Positions 41,980 through 51,530 are shown, counted from the stretch's first letter. The stretch: DNA of 64,000 nt from Oscillospiraceae bacterium (GCA_015068975.1 SVJM01000004.1:28498-92497); one strand, 5' to 3'. A program made the numbers and translations. Notes: a model not told the origin generated them from the sequence alone.

Positions 41980-42399
41980 ATACTGCGCAGGCGAATGTTT
42001 GTTCAAAGCAAAAGTGCATAAAAAACAAAGAAATCCAACCAAACAGGGGGGATTTCAACTTAAGAAAAAGAAAATCGAAATTTTAGTGCATATAAGTATA
42101 GTATTACCTGCACTTTTGCGGTCAGGGACATTTCGGGATGTACGAGGGATAGGAAAAATGGTTCTGATTGGACAAACAAAGCCAAAGCTGTATGTGATAC
42201 TGCGCAGGCGAATGTTTGTTCAAAGCAAAAGTGCATAAAAAACGAAGAAATCCAACCAAACAGGGGGGGATTTCAACCTAAGAAAAAGAAAATCGAAATT
42301 TTAGTGCAGATAAGTATAGTATTACCTGCACTTTTGCGGTCAGGGACATTTTTACATCCCTCGTGAGCATTTTACACAAAAACATGGTCATATCTTTAA

Positions 42400-42428
42400 T
42401 TTACAGCAGTAATAATGAGGTATATAAT
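42400..42428 (+). promoter_or_regulatory. promoter of the metallophosphoesterase gene
   Basis: TTTACA at 42400-42405 and a perfect TATAAT at 42423-42428, 17-bp spacer, 38 bp before ATG 42467. Confidence 0.62.
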
Positions 42429-42466
42429 TAACTTATATGATTAAAACATAAAACTCGGAGGAGAAT

Positions 42467-45400
42467 ATGAAAAAAATAAGTTTGTTTCTAATAATTACTA
42501 TTTTTGTGACATCGGTTTTTGTACCATATGCATTTGCTATTGAGGCACCAACCTATGCTACAACTACCCCTGCGCTTGCTTCCTTTTCGGTGGCATCATC
42601 AAAAGGAGTAGAACTAACAAACGGTGCAAATGCTCCTTATGTTACAGGTGCGCATAGTCTTATCGGAACTTCAACTGCCAATCTTAATACTTCAAGTGCT
42701 GCTACTAATACAGTTTTACTTCTTAGTTCTCAGCTTCCGAGACATAATGAAAAAACTGTTATTCAGTTTGATGCCTATTCTTCAGTTTCGGGACAAGGCT
42801 TTACTTTGAGAACAAATCATTACAGTACATCATCGGGTAGTACTGCAAATATCTCGCAGAATGTTTTCTTTGTTTCAGGAACAGATTTTCCTGCAAATGA
42901 ATGGCACAGGCTTTCATTGGAAATTGATTGTACAAATCCAGGTACATCCTCCACTTACAAAAAATATGTAGACGGTGTTCTTAAGGAAACAATAACTGTT
43001 GACGGAGCATATCAGTTCAGACAGGTAAGATTGATTCCTTATGTAAAAAAGAATGAAACATACACCGGATATTTTGCAAATACTCTCATATATACTTGCC
43101 CGGCAACCAATGATTACGCTCTAAACTACAATTACCCTTCAGTTTCTTTGGAGAGTGACGTACAGTCGTTGATCATTGATAATACAAACAATACTGTTAC
43201 AGGTGTTCCTGACGATTATACAGTTGTTAATGCAAAGACTCTGTTCAAAGGAACAGGCTTAAAGGAAGTAAGAATTTACTCAGCTTCTGATAGCATTAAT
43301 CCAAAAGATAATTCTTCGATTGTAGCATCGGGGGATATACTTGCAGCAGAAGGAAATAACGGTATTGTAAGACTTTATACTATCTCAACGGGAGAAGTTA
43401 TAATCCCTGAGGATAAAACTATTATCAAAAATTATACTGGTTCAGAGTCACTTTCACTAAATTCCACCAATGCAACCATAGGTACATATGTACAGAATAC
43501 TGCAGGTCCCAAAAAGGCAAAGTCTGATACAGTATACAGAATATACGGAAAGACCGGAAGTACTACTTCCACAATCCCCGGATCAACAGTAAGAAACTCT
43601 GTAAGACCTATAAGCTATCTGAAATCCACACTTGTAAACTATGACAAAGTTGTTGTGGAATTTGATGTGTATGTGAAATATGATGATTACGGATTTCCTA
43701 ACTGCGGAATTGCAGTAGGGGGCACATTCTATGATGCAAATGATGCGGCAAACAAAAATACAATGCAGTTTAATCCTTTGGCAAACCAGGATTTTGCCGC
43801 AAATAAATGGACAAAAATAACTGTGGAATATAATTATTCTGATTATGATTCCACATCAGCGGACAAAGCACCGGGTACAACCTACAAATGTTATATTGAC
43901 GGTGTATTCAAAAAAGAGGGTAAAATTGCAGATGGATATTATATCCCAAGAACTATAGATGTATATCCTTATGCATATCAGTACGACACAAATTATGATG
44001 TATATCTGGATAATCTTGTATCCTATGGTACAAATACAGGGTATATTTCAAATGATGTTACACCTGAGGTTGAGGGTGTTGCATCAGATTATATTTTTGA
44101 CAGCGAAAACAAGGTTATAAAAAATATCCGACTCAATACAACAGTAGAATCACTTTTATCTGATTTGAGTCTTGAAGGCGCGGCTTATTCTGTTGTGACA
44201 AATAACTCTATGACAGAAGAAAGATTGTCAAGCGGAACAATCAGCGATGGAGACACTCTTATACTTTCTTCAGCAGACGGAATAATGAACTATTATACCT
44301 TGTCTGTTGAATCAGATAATGGTATGTCATATGAATTTTCTAATAATAAGCCCGGATATGCAGGCGGCAGGATAAAGGTAAGAACATCAGAAGACAAAAA
44401 TCTCACATTTTATTGGGGTGACGCTTCAGGCAAGCTTGCCGACTTCACTTACCTTATCAAGTCCAAGGTAAATGGCGGATACACAAATTATATTACTGTA
44501 AATAAACATATTGCTATACCTGAAGGTGCAACAAAACTTCTTGCTTATGAAGATGATGAAATTATATATTCATATGATTTGCCTGAAGAAAAAATATTTA
44601 ATTACAAAAAACAGGTATATTCATTCGGTATAATGTCTGATACACATTTCGGACAGAGATATCTTGATCAGGAAAATAAACAAAACGGTATCAAGGAAGA
44701 GCCTGAGCTTGTGGCAACTCTTAACAAAGCACTTGATATCTTTAAATCAAGAGGTGCTAAATTTATCACAATTGCAGGCGATGTGGTTACTGCCAATGAG
44801 CAGTGGGAGTATGATAACTACAGAGCATGGGTTGATGCTTTTGTAAAGGATAATCCTACAATGGATTTCTATGTGTGTTCCGGAAATCACGATGTTATGA
44901 AATATGGTGACGACAACGCAGGGGTTACGGAAGATGCTCTTGGTATCACAAACTTCTCTCTTCTTACAGGACAATCTCAATATTATAAAGGGGATATTGT
45001 AAGAAAGTACAACAGTACAAATCAGAATTATGGATTTACCATAGAATACCAGGGGGATTTGTTTATCTTCTTAAATCAGCAGACATATGCAGGAAACGAA
45101 ATAAATCAGGAAATGTTTGACTGGCTTGAAGGTTTACTGGATGAGAATACCGACAACACAGTATATCTCTTCTTCCATCTGCCTGTTACCACACATTCTG
45201 GTTCATATATACATGATGACGGTGTGACTAAATTAAACGGTATTCATGCTCATAATACATATTCATCGTCCACTGGTCTTACAGGCAATTATACTCTTGG
45301 CGCCAAGATGAAAAATGTACTTTACGGAAGAACAAATGTTGTGTATATCTCAGGTCATACACATTATTCAAATGTAAATCAGTTTATTGTAAATGGTGTT

Positions 45401-45913
45401 AACGGAGAATATAACTATCAGGTAAATATTGATGATGTAAACGGTCATTTCGGACCTATGATAAATGTAGGTTCATCTGCACAGTCATCGGTATATGATG
45501 CTATAGAAAGTACACCTGATGAGACTTTTGCTGAGTCAGCAGTTATGAGAGTGTTTGATGACAGAATGGTATTTGAGTCCTTTGATGTAAAGGAAATGAA
45601 GTATCAGGCGTTCAGTACATATGTTACAAACATAGCTTCGCACAAATACGATACTATGATTGTAAATAAACAATTTGATGGAAAAGTGCTTAAATCTGTA
45701 GATTTTACTATTGAAGATTCAAAGATTGCAAATGTATTCTTTGCTATGTATGAAGGGGATAAGATGATATTTGCAGATAAGGCACAGTATACTGAGAGTG
45801 GAATATATACACTTGATATAAACAAAACAATTTCTGATGGTACTGATGCAAGGATATTTATCTGGGAATCACTTACTCAGGCACCTCTTTGTAAATCAGT
45901 TAAGCTCAATTAA
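42467..45913 (+). CDS. secreted multidomain metallophosphoesterase
   Basis: A 1148-residue exported protein. Signal peptide (1-25, PYAFA); two concanavalin/LamG-like beta modules (about 30-215 and 325-530, each with WHRLSLEID or WTKITVEYN and a KYVDGVLK or CYIDGVFK strand); two short related Ig-like segments (about 225-310 and 535-620, both with V...Y..D..N..I...TT/KTLF); and a calcineurin-like phosphoesterase domain (about 715-1040) with SDTHF (D725, H727), GDVV, GNHD (N807, H808) and GHTH. The metal site is complete. Substrate unknown. Start ATG behind TCGGAGGAG. Followed by a hairpin and the third GH10 gene. Confidence 0.85.
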   Translation: MKKISLFLIITIFVTSVFVPYAFAIEAPTYATTTPALASFSVASSKGVELTNGANAPYVTGAHSLIGTSTANLNTSSAATNTVLLLSSQLPRHNEKTVIQFDAYSSVSGQGFTLRTNHYSTSSGSTANISQNVFFVSGTDFPANEWHRLSLEIDCTNPGTSSTYKKYVDGVLKETITVDGAYQFRQVRLIPYVKKNETYTGYFANTLIYTCPATNDYALNYNYPSVSLESDVQSLIIDNTNNTVTGVPDDYTVVNAKTLFKGTGLKEVRIYSASDSINPKDNSSIVASGDILAAEGNNGIVRLYTISTGEVIIPEDKTIIKNYTGSESLSLNSTNATIGTYVQNTAGPKKAKSDTVYRIYGKTGSTTSTIPGSTVRNSVRPISYLKSTLVNYDKVVVEFDVYVKYDDYGFPNCGIAVGGTFYDANDAANKNTMQFNPLANQDFAANKWTKITVEYNYSDYDSTSADKAPGTTYKCYIDGVFKKEGKIADGYYIPRTIDVYPYAYQYDTNYDVYLDNLVSYGTNTGYISNDVTPEVEGVASDYIFDSENKVIKNIRLNTTVESLLSDLSLEGAAYSVVTNNSMTEERLSSGTISDGDTLILSSADGIMNYYTLSVESDNGMSYEFSNNKPGYAGGRIKVRTSEDKNLTFYWGDASGKLADFTYLIKSKVNGGYTNYITVNKHIAIPEGATKLLAYEDDEIIYSYDLPEEKIFNYKKQVYSFGIMSDTHFGQRYLDQENKQNGIKEEPELVATLNKALDIFKSRGAKFITIAGDVVTANEQWEYDNYRAWVDAFVKDNPTMDFYVCSGNHDVMKYGDDNAGVTEDALGITNFSLLTGQSQYYKGDIVRKYNSTNQNYGFTIEYQGDLFIFLNQQTYAGNEINQEMFDWLEGLLDENTDNTVYLFFHLPVTTHSGSYIHDDGVTKLNGIHAHNTYSSSTGLTGNYTLGAKMKNVLYGRTNVVYISGHTHYSNVNQFIVNGVNGEYNYQVNIDDVNGHFGPMINVGSSAQSSVYDAIESTPDETFAESAVMRVFDDRMVFESFDVKEMKYQAFSTYVTNIASHKYDTMIVNKQFDGKVLKSVDFTIEDSKIANVFFAMYEGDKMIFADKAQYTESGIYTLDINKTISDGTDARIFIWESLTQAPLCKSVKLN

Positions 45914-45943
45914 TAATTATTTCATATCTCATTTGGCTTAAAA

Positions 45944-45967
45944 CGCCCGAAATATTCGGGTGTTTTT
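45944..45967 (+). terminator. hairpin between phosphoesterase and GH10 gene
   Basis: CGCCCGAA pairs with TTCGGGTG and is followed by T5. It leaves only 24 bp to the next start codon, with no room for a promoter after it. Confidence 0.78.
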
Positions 45968-45991
45968 GGCTTTCTTGAAAGGAGCAAAATT

Positions 45992-47782
45992 ATGAAGCAA
46001 CCAATACTTCCGGGATGGAAAAAAGACTTTCACAGACCTGTTCCAAAGGAGTTTTCAAGGACAAAAGCTCCTGATGATCTTATGTATTTTGAACAAGTAG
46101 CAGTGGATCTTGATGAATTCTATGCTAAATATCAGGGAGAGATCATATATAGTGATTATTTGAAATTTACTACTGTTTTGCAAAGTGATGCAAAGTGTGA
46201 GGTGGTAGATATTGATGGGGATAAAGTAATAAGATTTGAAATTCCCTCTGCCCCTGACAAGCCAACATCAGATATGATAGAGTTTTCAGAGCCTCTTGAG
46301 GGTTTCCGTGAGGGAGATACCCTTGTTGCAAGATTTTTTGTAAGAAATGTTGAAAGAGGTATGGAAGACGGTTTTGGTAAGGTGCAGTTTCAGGCAGAAG
46401 AAGAGGGTACATTCAAAAAAGCTGTTTTTGTTCAGGAGCTTGCAGGAAGTGAATGGACAAAGGTGTATATTCCATTTTCTGCAAAGGATAATCACACAAA
46501 GCTTGCATTCCGACTTGGATTTATTGCACAAACAATAGAGATAAAGGATTTTGCAATACTAAATTATGGTAATCAGTTTCTTCCGAAGGATGTACCCCTC
46601 AAAAGTGTGTGTTATTCTCAGCTTGAAAAGGGTGCACCATGGAGAAAGGAAGCTCTTAATAGAATAGAAAAAATCCGTAAGGGCGATTTCAGAATTGTGG
46701 TGTGTGATAAGGATGGTGCTCCTGTTAAAAATGCCATGATAAAAGCATCTATGTATGAGCATCAGTTTGAATTTGGTACAGCAATAAGCGGTAAGTTTAT
46801 TGATGAACCTGATATGCACAAGGCATTTTCAAGGGATTTCAATGCAGCTGTTTCCGAAACATATATGAAGTGGGGACCTTATGTGGCTGACAAGGGCGAC
46901 AGAGCAGATAAACAGGTAAATATCTTAAAAGAGCTTGGATGCAAATATATGAGAGGACATTCTCTTGTATGGGAGAAGCTGAGAAGTGGTATAGGCACAA
47001 ATCTTGTTCCTCCTTTTGTCGGAGATATTATGCACGATAAGAAAAAAATGGATGATGCAATTATATCCCATATGGAGCATATTATTACTAAATACAAGGA
47101 TTACGTAACTGATTGGGATGTGGCAAACGAAATGAGTGCAAATACTCTCTTCAGGGACATCCATGGGCAGAAATATATCAAGGACTGGTTTAATTGGGCG
47201 ACAGAAATCAATCCGCAGGGATGCTATTTCTATAATGAATACCAACACGGAAATGAGTTCTTTGACATTCTTAAATTTATGCAGGACAATAATGTGAAAT
47301 GTGATCATATTGGTTTGCAGTCTCATTATGACGGATTTCAGCCTATGCCTGATGAGCTTTTTGCTCTCTGGGACAAAATCACATCCTATGGCTTCAGACT
47401 AAAAGTCACCGAGCTTTCTATAAGTAACCATGATCAGACCCTTATGGGAAACTATATGAGAGACTTTATGATAGCGGCGTTCTCCTATGAAAAGATGGAT
47501 GGCATCTATATGTGGGGATACTGGGATGATTCAAATATCAAGCCATATGCGCCACTTTACAGATCTGACTGGAGCTTAAGGGAATCAGGACAGGTATATG
47601 AGGATCTTGTATATAATAAGTGGTGGACAGAAGAAGAGGCGATCACAGATGGAAAGGGTGCAGCTAACATCAGAGGCTTCTATGGAAACTATGACATAAC
47701 AGTTGAGCACAATGGCAAGACAAAAACTGTCAGTGCAGATTTTTATAAGAATGAAGAAAATATAATAAAAATTGTTTTATAA
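45992..47782 (+). CDS. GH10 enzyme without signal peptide
   Basis: A 596-residue paralogue of the enzymes at 7089 and 12328, but beginning directly in the cytoplasmic-type sequence MKQPILPGWKKDFHRPVP, with no signal peptide and no stalk domain. A CBM4/9/22-like module (about 45-190), GH10 barrel (about 230-545) with acid/base E380 in WDVANE and nucleophile E474 in KVTELS, and the same small C-terminal beta domain (550-596). Probably cytoplasmic, acting on imported xylo-oligosaccharides. Start ATG behind GAAAGGAGC. Expression seems to depend on readthrough past the hairpin 24 bp upstream or on leakage from it. Confidence 0.88.
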   Translation: MKQPILPGWKKDFHRPVPKEFSRTKAPDDLMYFEQVAVDLDEFYAKYQGEIIYSDYLKFTTVLQSDAKCEVVDIDGDKVIRFEIPSAPDKPTSDMIEFSEPLEGFREGDTLVARFFVRNVERGMEDGFGKVQFQAEEEGTFKKAVFVQELAGSEWTKVYIPFSAKDNHTKLAFRLGFIAQTIEIKDFAILNYGNQFLPKDVPLKSVCYSQLEKGAPWRKEALNRIEKIRKGDFRIVVCDKDGAPVKNAMIKASMYEHQFEFGTAISGKFIDEPDMHKAFSRDFNAAVSETYMKWGPYVADKGDRADKQVNILKELGCKYMRGHSLVWEKLRSGIGTNLVPPFVGDIMHDKKKMDDAIISHMEHIITKYKDYVTDWDVANEMSANTLFRDIHGQKYIKDWFNWATEINPQGCYFYNEYQHGNEFFDILKFMQDNNVKCDHIGLQSHYDGFQPMPDELFALWDKITSYGFRLKVTELSISNHDQTLMGNYMRDFMIAAFSYEKMDGIYMWGYWDDSNIKPYAPLYRSDWSLRESGQVYEDLVYNKWWTEEEAITDGKGAANIRGFYGNYDITVEHNGKTKTVSADFYKNEENIIKIVL

Positions 47783-47785
47783 TTG

Positions 47786-47814
47786 TTGACATAAGACAAA
47801 AGATGTAATATTAT
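47786..47814 (+). promoter_or_regulatory. promoter of the FMN riboswitch-ribU unit
   Basis: Perfect TTGACA at 47786-47791 and TATTAT at 47809-47814, 17-bp spacer. Confidence 0.78.
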
Positions 47815-47828
47815 ATACTAAGATGATG

Positions 47829-47945
47829 ATCTTTGGGGAGAGTGTAATTCTCTACCGGCGGTAAAGTCCGCGAGCCGTATGGCATGATCCGGTGAGCATA
47901 TTTGCAATTCCGGGACCGACAGTTATAGTCTGGATGGGAAAAGAT
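47829..47945 (+). promoter_or_regulatory. FMN riboswitch (RFN element)
   Basis: The RFN core is present: GGGGAGAGTG near the start, ACCGGCGGTAAAG, CCGCGAGCC, GATCCGGTGAG, ATTCCGGGACCGACAGT, ATAGTCTGGATGGGA. P1 is formed by ATCTTT (47829-47834) and AAAGAT (47940-47945). A terminator follows at 47970, so FMN binding would stop transcription before ribU. Confidence 0.97.
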
Positions 47946-47969
47946 GTGTATCATTTTGTCTTAAATTAT

Positions 47970-48002
47970 AACCGCCCAAAGGTATATTTGGGCGGTTTTT
48001 TT
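47970..48002 (+). terminator. expression-platform terminator of the FMN riboswitch
   Basis: AACCGCCCAAA pairs with TTTGGGCGGTT, followed by T-run, located between the aptamer and ribU. Confidence 0.92.
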
Positions 48003-48023
48003 GTTTGAAAGGAAGATTATATT

Positions 48024-48578
48024 ATGAAGCTTAAAGAACAATTCACCACAAAAAATCTTGCAATACTTGGTATGCTTACAGCCATGGCATATATTGTCAC
48101 AATATTTGTAAGGATACCAATTATGCCTGCGGCACCATTTCTCAACTATGATATCAAGGATGTGATTATTGCTATAGGAGGGTTCCTTTTTGGACCTTTG
48201 TCGGCAGTTATACTATCTGTGACAGTTTCCCTTATCGAGTTTATATCTGTGTCTGATACAGGAATTATAGGGCTTATGATGAATATACTTTCCACATTGT
48301 CCTTTGTTCTTCCTGCTGCCATAATGTACAGCATCAGAAGAAAGAAGTCATTTGCAGTAACAGGTCTTATAATAGGTGTTGTGGTTATGACTATAATGAT
48401 GCTTTTGTGGAATTATTTTATCACGCCGAATTATATGAAGCTGTCACGTGAAGTTGTGGCTGCAATGCTTCCCACAGTATTTCTTCCATTTAACCTTATC
48501 AAAGGCACTTTGAATGCTATATTCACAATTATCATATACAAGCCATTGGTAAAGGCTTTCAGAGCTATTAAAATGTAA
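48024..48578 (+). CDS. ribU: riboflavin ECF transporter S component
   Basis: A 184-residue membrane protein with about six hydrophobic segments, matching RibU: the N-terminal NLAILGMLTAMAYIV, FLNYDIKDVIIAIGGFLFGP and IEFISVSDTGIIGLMMNIL segments are family hallmarks. It captures riboflavin for an ECF module whose energising subunits are not in this window. The upstream FMN riboswitch strongly supports the assignment. Start ATG behind GAAAGGAAGA. Monocistronic, ending at a bidirectional terminator. Confidence 0.96.
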   Translation: MKLKEQFTTKNLAILGMLTAMAYIVTIFVRIPIMPAAPFLNYDIKDVIIAIGGFLFGPLSAVILSVTVSLIEFISVSDTGIIGLMMNILSTLSFVLPAAIMYSIRRKKSFAVTGLIIGVVVMTIMMLLWNYFITPNYMKLSREVVAAMLPTVFLPFNLIKGTLNAIFTIIIYKPLVKAFRAIKM

Positions 48579-48590
48579 TATTTCAAATTA

Positions 48591-48630
48591 AAATGACTGT
48601 GAAAATCTCTTCACAGCCATTTTGTTTTTA
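48591..48630. terminator. bidirectional terminator between ribU and wzz-like gene
   Basis: AAAATGACTGTGAA pairs with TTCACAGCCATTTT, with a T-rich tail on the plus strand. Confidence 0.85.
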
Positions 48631-48642
48631 TTATAAACTATT

Positions 48643-49356
48643 TTAAGCAGTTGCTTTGCTGGTTTCTTCTTCATCAGGTACAGAAGGTACTTCTGCAAGT
48701 ATATAAAGTCCGTACTGCGCAAGGTCAGATGAACTTTTGATTCTTGAGTCGGTAAACTCAATAAGAAGTATGATTGCTGCAGAAATAATAAATCCGATTA
48801 TAGCACCGATGATACCCTTCTTTGTAGCACCTTTGCTTGAAGGAGTGGTGGAATAGGTTGCATGGTCGATAGTCTTGATGCTACCACCTGATACAATCCA
48901 TTCAACCTCATCTGTAGCACAGGCAAGAAATGTTTCTATAAGTATGTATGCAGTTCGTGGATCGGGAGCAGTGACCGATACTTCCAGTACGTTTGTTTCG
49001 TTCTTTTGCTCCATTCTTACCATGCTTTTCAGGTATCCTGTTGAGAAATTAAGCTTTGATACATCCTTTACTCTTGTATAGAATCTGTCTGTGCCAAGGA
49101 TTTCAATACAGGTTTTGAGCAATTCCTGGCTGGTAAGAAGAGTGTTAAGACTTACTTCTGATGATTCCTGAAATACAGAGTTATCTGATTTTGAATTACT
49201 TACATACAAAGAAGCATTTGTACGATACACAGGAGCCACAAACAGCTTTGTATGTCCATAAAAAATTACTGCAATGAGAAACATGGATATAAGGATTATC
49301 CTCCATTTCTTAAGTAGTGCCAGCGATATGTCAACTATATTAAATTTTTCTTCCAA
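48643..49356 (-). CDS. Wzz/YveK-type chain-length determinant
   Basis: A 237-residue membrane protein of the polysaccharide co-polymerase family. Two transmembrane helices flank an extracellular helical domain: about 20-40 (IILISMFLIAVIFYGH) and about 185-205, with the family's N-terminal IDISLALLKKWR-like entry and the PSSKGATKKGIIGAIIGFI stretch before the second helix. It would control the length of an exopolysaccharide or capsule. No glycosyltransferases or tyrosine kinase partner are adjacent, so it stands alone here. Start ATG 49356 behind AAGGAGAGG. Confidence 0.85.
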   Translation of the reverse strand: MEEKFNIVDISLALLKKWRIILISMFLIAVIFYGHTKLFVAPVYRTNASLYVSNSKSDNSVFQESSEVSLNTLLTSQELLKTCIEILGTDRFYTRVKDVSKLNFSTGYLKSMVRMEQKNETNVLEVSVTAPDPRTAYILIETFLACATDEVEWIVSGGSIKTIDHATYSTTPSSKGATKKGIIGAIIGFIISAAIILLIEFTDSRIKSSSDLAQYGLYILAEVPSVPDEEETSKATA

Positions 49357-49475
49357 GCAAATCCTCTCCTTATATAGAAATAAACTGCTTTATATCCAGT
49401 TATAGTCATTATAACATAAGAAATTTCAAATGTCTATACTAAAAATAATATTGAACAGTGATTTTTTTGCATATA

Positions 49476-49504
49476 TTGACTTTTTAATGGGAGAGGGGTA
49501 TACT
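49476..49504 (+). promoter_or_regulatory. promoter of the MATE gene
   Basis: TTGACT at 49476-49481 and TATACT at 49499-49504, 17-bp spacer. Confidence 0.65.
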
Positions 49505-49549
49505 CGTTATAATGGTATTCCTATTGAAACTGAAAAGAGATGACATTGT

Positions 49550-50902
49550 ATGGATAACAAAAAATACAGAAAAGAATTATTTGCAAGTGCTCTTAATATG
49601 GCGATTCCCGCTATGGTAGAGTCTTTTTTTGTTGCTCTTGCAGGTTTGGTGGATTCATATATGGTAAGTACATTAGGTTCTTCTGCGGTGGCATCTGTTG
49701 GACTTACCACACAGCCAAAGTTTCTGGGACTTGCCATTTTTTTTGCAATCAATGTGTCCTTGTCTGCGCTTGTAGCCAGAAGATATGGTGAAAGGGACAG
49801 AAGAGGAGCAAACGGAGTGCTTTCAACTGCAATTGTCCTCATACTTATTCTTACTGCAATTATTACGTATATTACAGTTAGGTTTGCTTCGCCAATTCTT
49901 AAGTTTTGCGGTACTACAAAAGAGACTCATAATATGGCTGTGACATATTACAGGATAATAATGGGCGGCACTATCTTTACAAGTCTTCAGATGGGGATAA
50001 ACTCTGCACAGCGTGGTGCCGGAAATACCCGTATTACAATGGTGACAAATATTACATCAAATATTGTAAATGTTATATTCAATTATATTCTTATCAATGG
50101 TAAGCTTGGTTTCCCTGCACTGGGAATCCGTGGTGCAGCTCTTGCTACAGTCCTTGGTAATGTGGTGGCTATGATAATGAGTATCATATCTGTTTCCAAG
50201 AAGGATTGCTTTGTAAGTGTAGTATATATTATAAAAGAAAAAGTAAGACCGGGTATTATATATCTCAAAAATATCATACGTGTAGGATATAGTGTATTCT
50301 TTGAACAGATGCTTATGAGACTTGGTTTTATGGCGACTGCGCTTATGGCGGCAAATCAGGGAAACTATGCAATGGCGGCTCATCAGGTAGGTATGAATAT
50401 AATGGGACTTTCCTTTTCCTTTGGTGACGGACTTCAGCATGCAGCAGTAGCACTTATCGGCAGAAGTCTCGGAGAAGGGGACAAGGAGAAGGCGAAGGAT
50501 TATGGCGCCACATGTCAGAGAATTGGCGGAGTGATATCTGTAGTACTTTCTTTTGTATATTTCTTCGGAGCAAGATGGCTTATGAATCTGTTTTTTGAGG
50601 AAGAAGAAATTGTAAGACTTGGTGTGTCTATAATGTATACTATCATCATTACGGTGCTGTTCCAGATAAGACAGATTGTGTATACAGGATCATTAAGAGG
50701 TGCAGGAGATACATTCTATACTGCAGTCAGTGCCGCAGTCAGTGTTACTGTAACAAGAACGGTTTTTTCTTATCTTTTTGCTTATGTATTCAAATGGGGA
50801 ATTGTTGGTGTATGGATGGGTGTAATTGCTGATCAGATGACCAGATTTATCCTATGCGGATTAAGATTCAAAAAAGGTGACTGGGTTAATATAAAAATCT
50901 AA
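49550..50902 (+). CDS. MATE-family efflux transporter
   Basis: A 450-residue membrane protein with about twelve transmembrane segments in two homologous halves, typical of MATE drug/sodium or proton antiporters (FVALAGLVDSYMVSTLGSSAVASVGL near the start is the family's helix 1-2 region). No accessory gene is linked. Start ATG with only a weak AAGAG site. Exported substrate unknown. Confidence 0.9.
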   Translation: MDNKKYRKELFASALNMAIPAMVESFFVALAGLVDSYMVSTLGSSAVASVGLTTQPKFLGLAIFFAINVSLSALVARRYGERDRRGANGVLSTAIVLILILTAIITYITVRFASPILKFCGTTKETHNMAVTYYRIIMGGTIFTSLQMGINSAQRGAGNTRITMVTNITSNIVNVIFNYILINGKLGFPALGIRGAALATVLGNVVAMIMSIISVSKKDCFVSVVYIIKEKVRPGIIYLKNIIRVGYSVFFEQMLMRLGFMATALMAANQGNYAMAAHQVGMNIMGLSFSFGDGLQHAAVALIGRSLGEGDKEKAKDYGATCQRIGGVISVVLSFVYFFGARWLMNLFFEEEEIVRLGVSIMYTIIITVLFQIRQIVYTGSLRGAGDTFYTAVSAAVSVTVTRTVFSYLFAYVFKWGIVGVWMGVIADQMTRFILCGLRFKKGDWVNIKI

Positions 50903-50929
50903 AAAATAAAATTTTTTTAAAATTCACAT

Positions 50930-50958
50930 TTGAAATTTCTCCAATTTTGTGTTAAAAT
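50930..50958 (+). promoter_or_regulatory. promoter of the CarD-like gene
   Basis: TTGAAA at 50930-50935 and TAAAAT at 50953-50958, 17-bp spacer. Confidence 0.55.
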
Positions 50959-51014
50959 GTATATATATGGCACGATATATATGTTATTTAGATAACTGTA
51001 AAGGAGGATAAGAT

Positions 51015-51530
51015 GTGGAATTAAAGTTCAAAATCGGTGAATATGTAAGGTATTGCATCAACGGGGTATGTCTGATAGATGATATTCGCGAGATGGACAT
51101 CCTGGGTGATGGGAATAATAAGATGTTTTATGTTTTAAGCCCTGTTTCCCGTCAGTCATCCACTATCAGCGTGCCTGCAGATAATGATACTCTTACTTCA
51201 AAAATGGAGCCGCTTCTTTCAAAAGAAGATATAGATTCTCTTATAGACGGAATTGAAACAAATGTGCTTGAATGGACAGATGACAAGAAAAGAAGGACAG
51301 AGTTTTTTAAGAGTATTATCAAAGATTGTGACAGACAGAGCCTTCTTTCGCTTATTGATTGCCTATACAAAAGAAGGGCGGTCTTACTTGAATCGGGAAA
51401 GAATCTTTCTTCGGGAGATGAAGCATTTCTCAATCAGGCAGAAGGCGTGATACAGGATGAATTTTCCTTTGTACTTGAAATAGGAAAAGAAAGAGTTTCT
51501 GATTATATAAAACAGAGGTTAAATAAGTAA
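51015..51530 (+). CDS. CarD/CdnL-like transcription regulator
   Basis: A 171-residue protein resembling the CarD/CdnL family: an N-terminal beta domain (about 1-60: FKIGEYVRYCINGVCLIDDI, then MFYVLSP and STISVPADN) that binds the RNA polymerase beta subunit, and a C-terminal helical domain (about 65-171). It likely modulates initiation. The start is GTG 51015: AAGGAGG is 7 nt upstream, and the overlapping ATG at 51013 runs into a stop within three codons. A small ATG/GTG overlap of this kind is unusual. Confidence 0.82.
   Translation: MELKFKIGEYVRYCINGVCLIDDIREMDILGDGNNKMFYVLSPVSRQSSTISVPADNDTLTSKMEPLLSKEDIDSLIDGIETNVLEWTDDKKRRTEFFKSIIKDCDRQSLLSLIDCLYKRRAVLLESGKNLSSGDEAFLNQAEGVIQDEFSFVLEIGKERVSDYIKQRLNK

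Larger units (their letters stand above)
41290..42351 (+). repeat. tandem repeat array of 413-bp units
   Basis: TTGCGGTCAGGGACATTT recurs at 41290, 41703, 42116 and 42334. Units 1 and 2 are 413 bp and nearly identical; unit 3 is 218 bp and lacks the palindromic element; unit 4 is an 18-bp stub. The base unit of about 217 bp has GAAATCC/GGATTTC and AGTGCAG/CTGCACT hairpins. Small open frames inside repeat with the array, show no gene-like start signals and match nothing I know, so I call no gene in the 1.2-kb gap. Confidence 0.9.

Noticed and set aside
41290..42351. CRISPR array
   Set aside because: Units are 413 or 218 bp and repeat almost entirely, with no short repeat/spacer alternation and no cas genes nearby.
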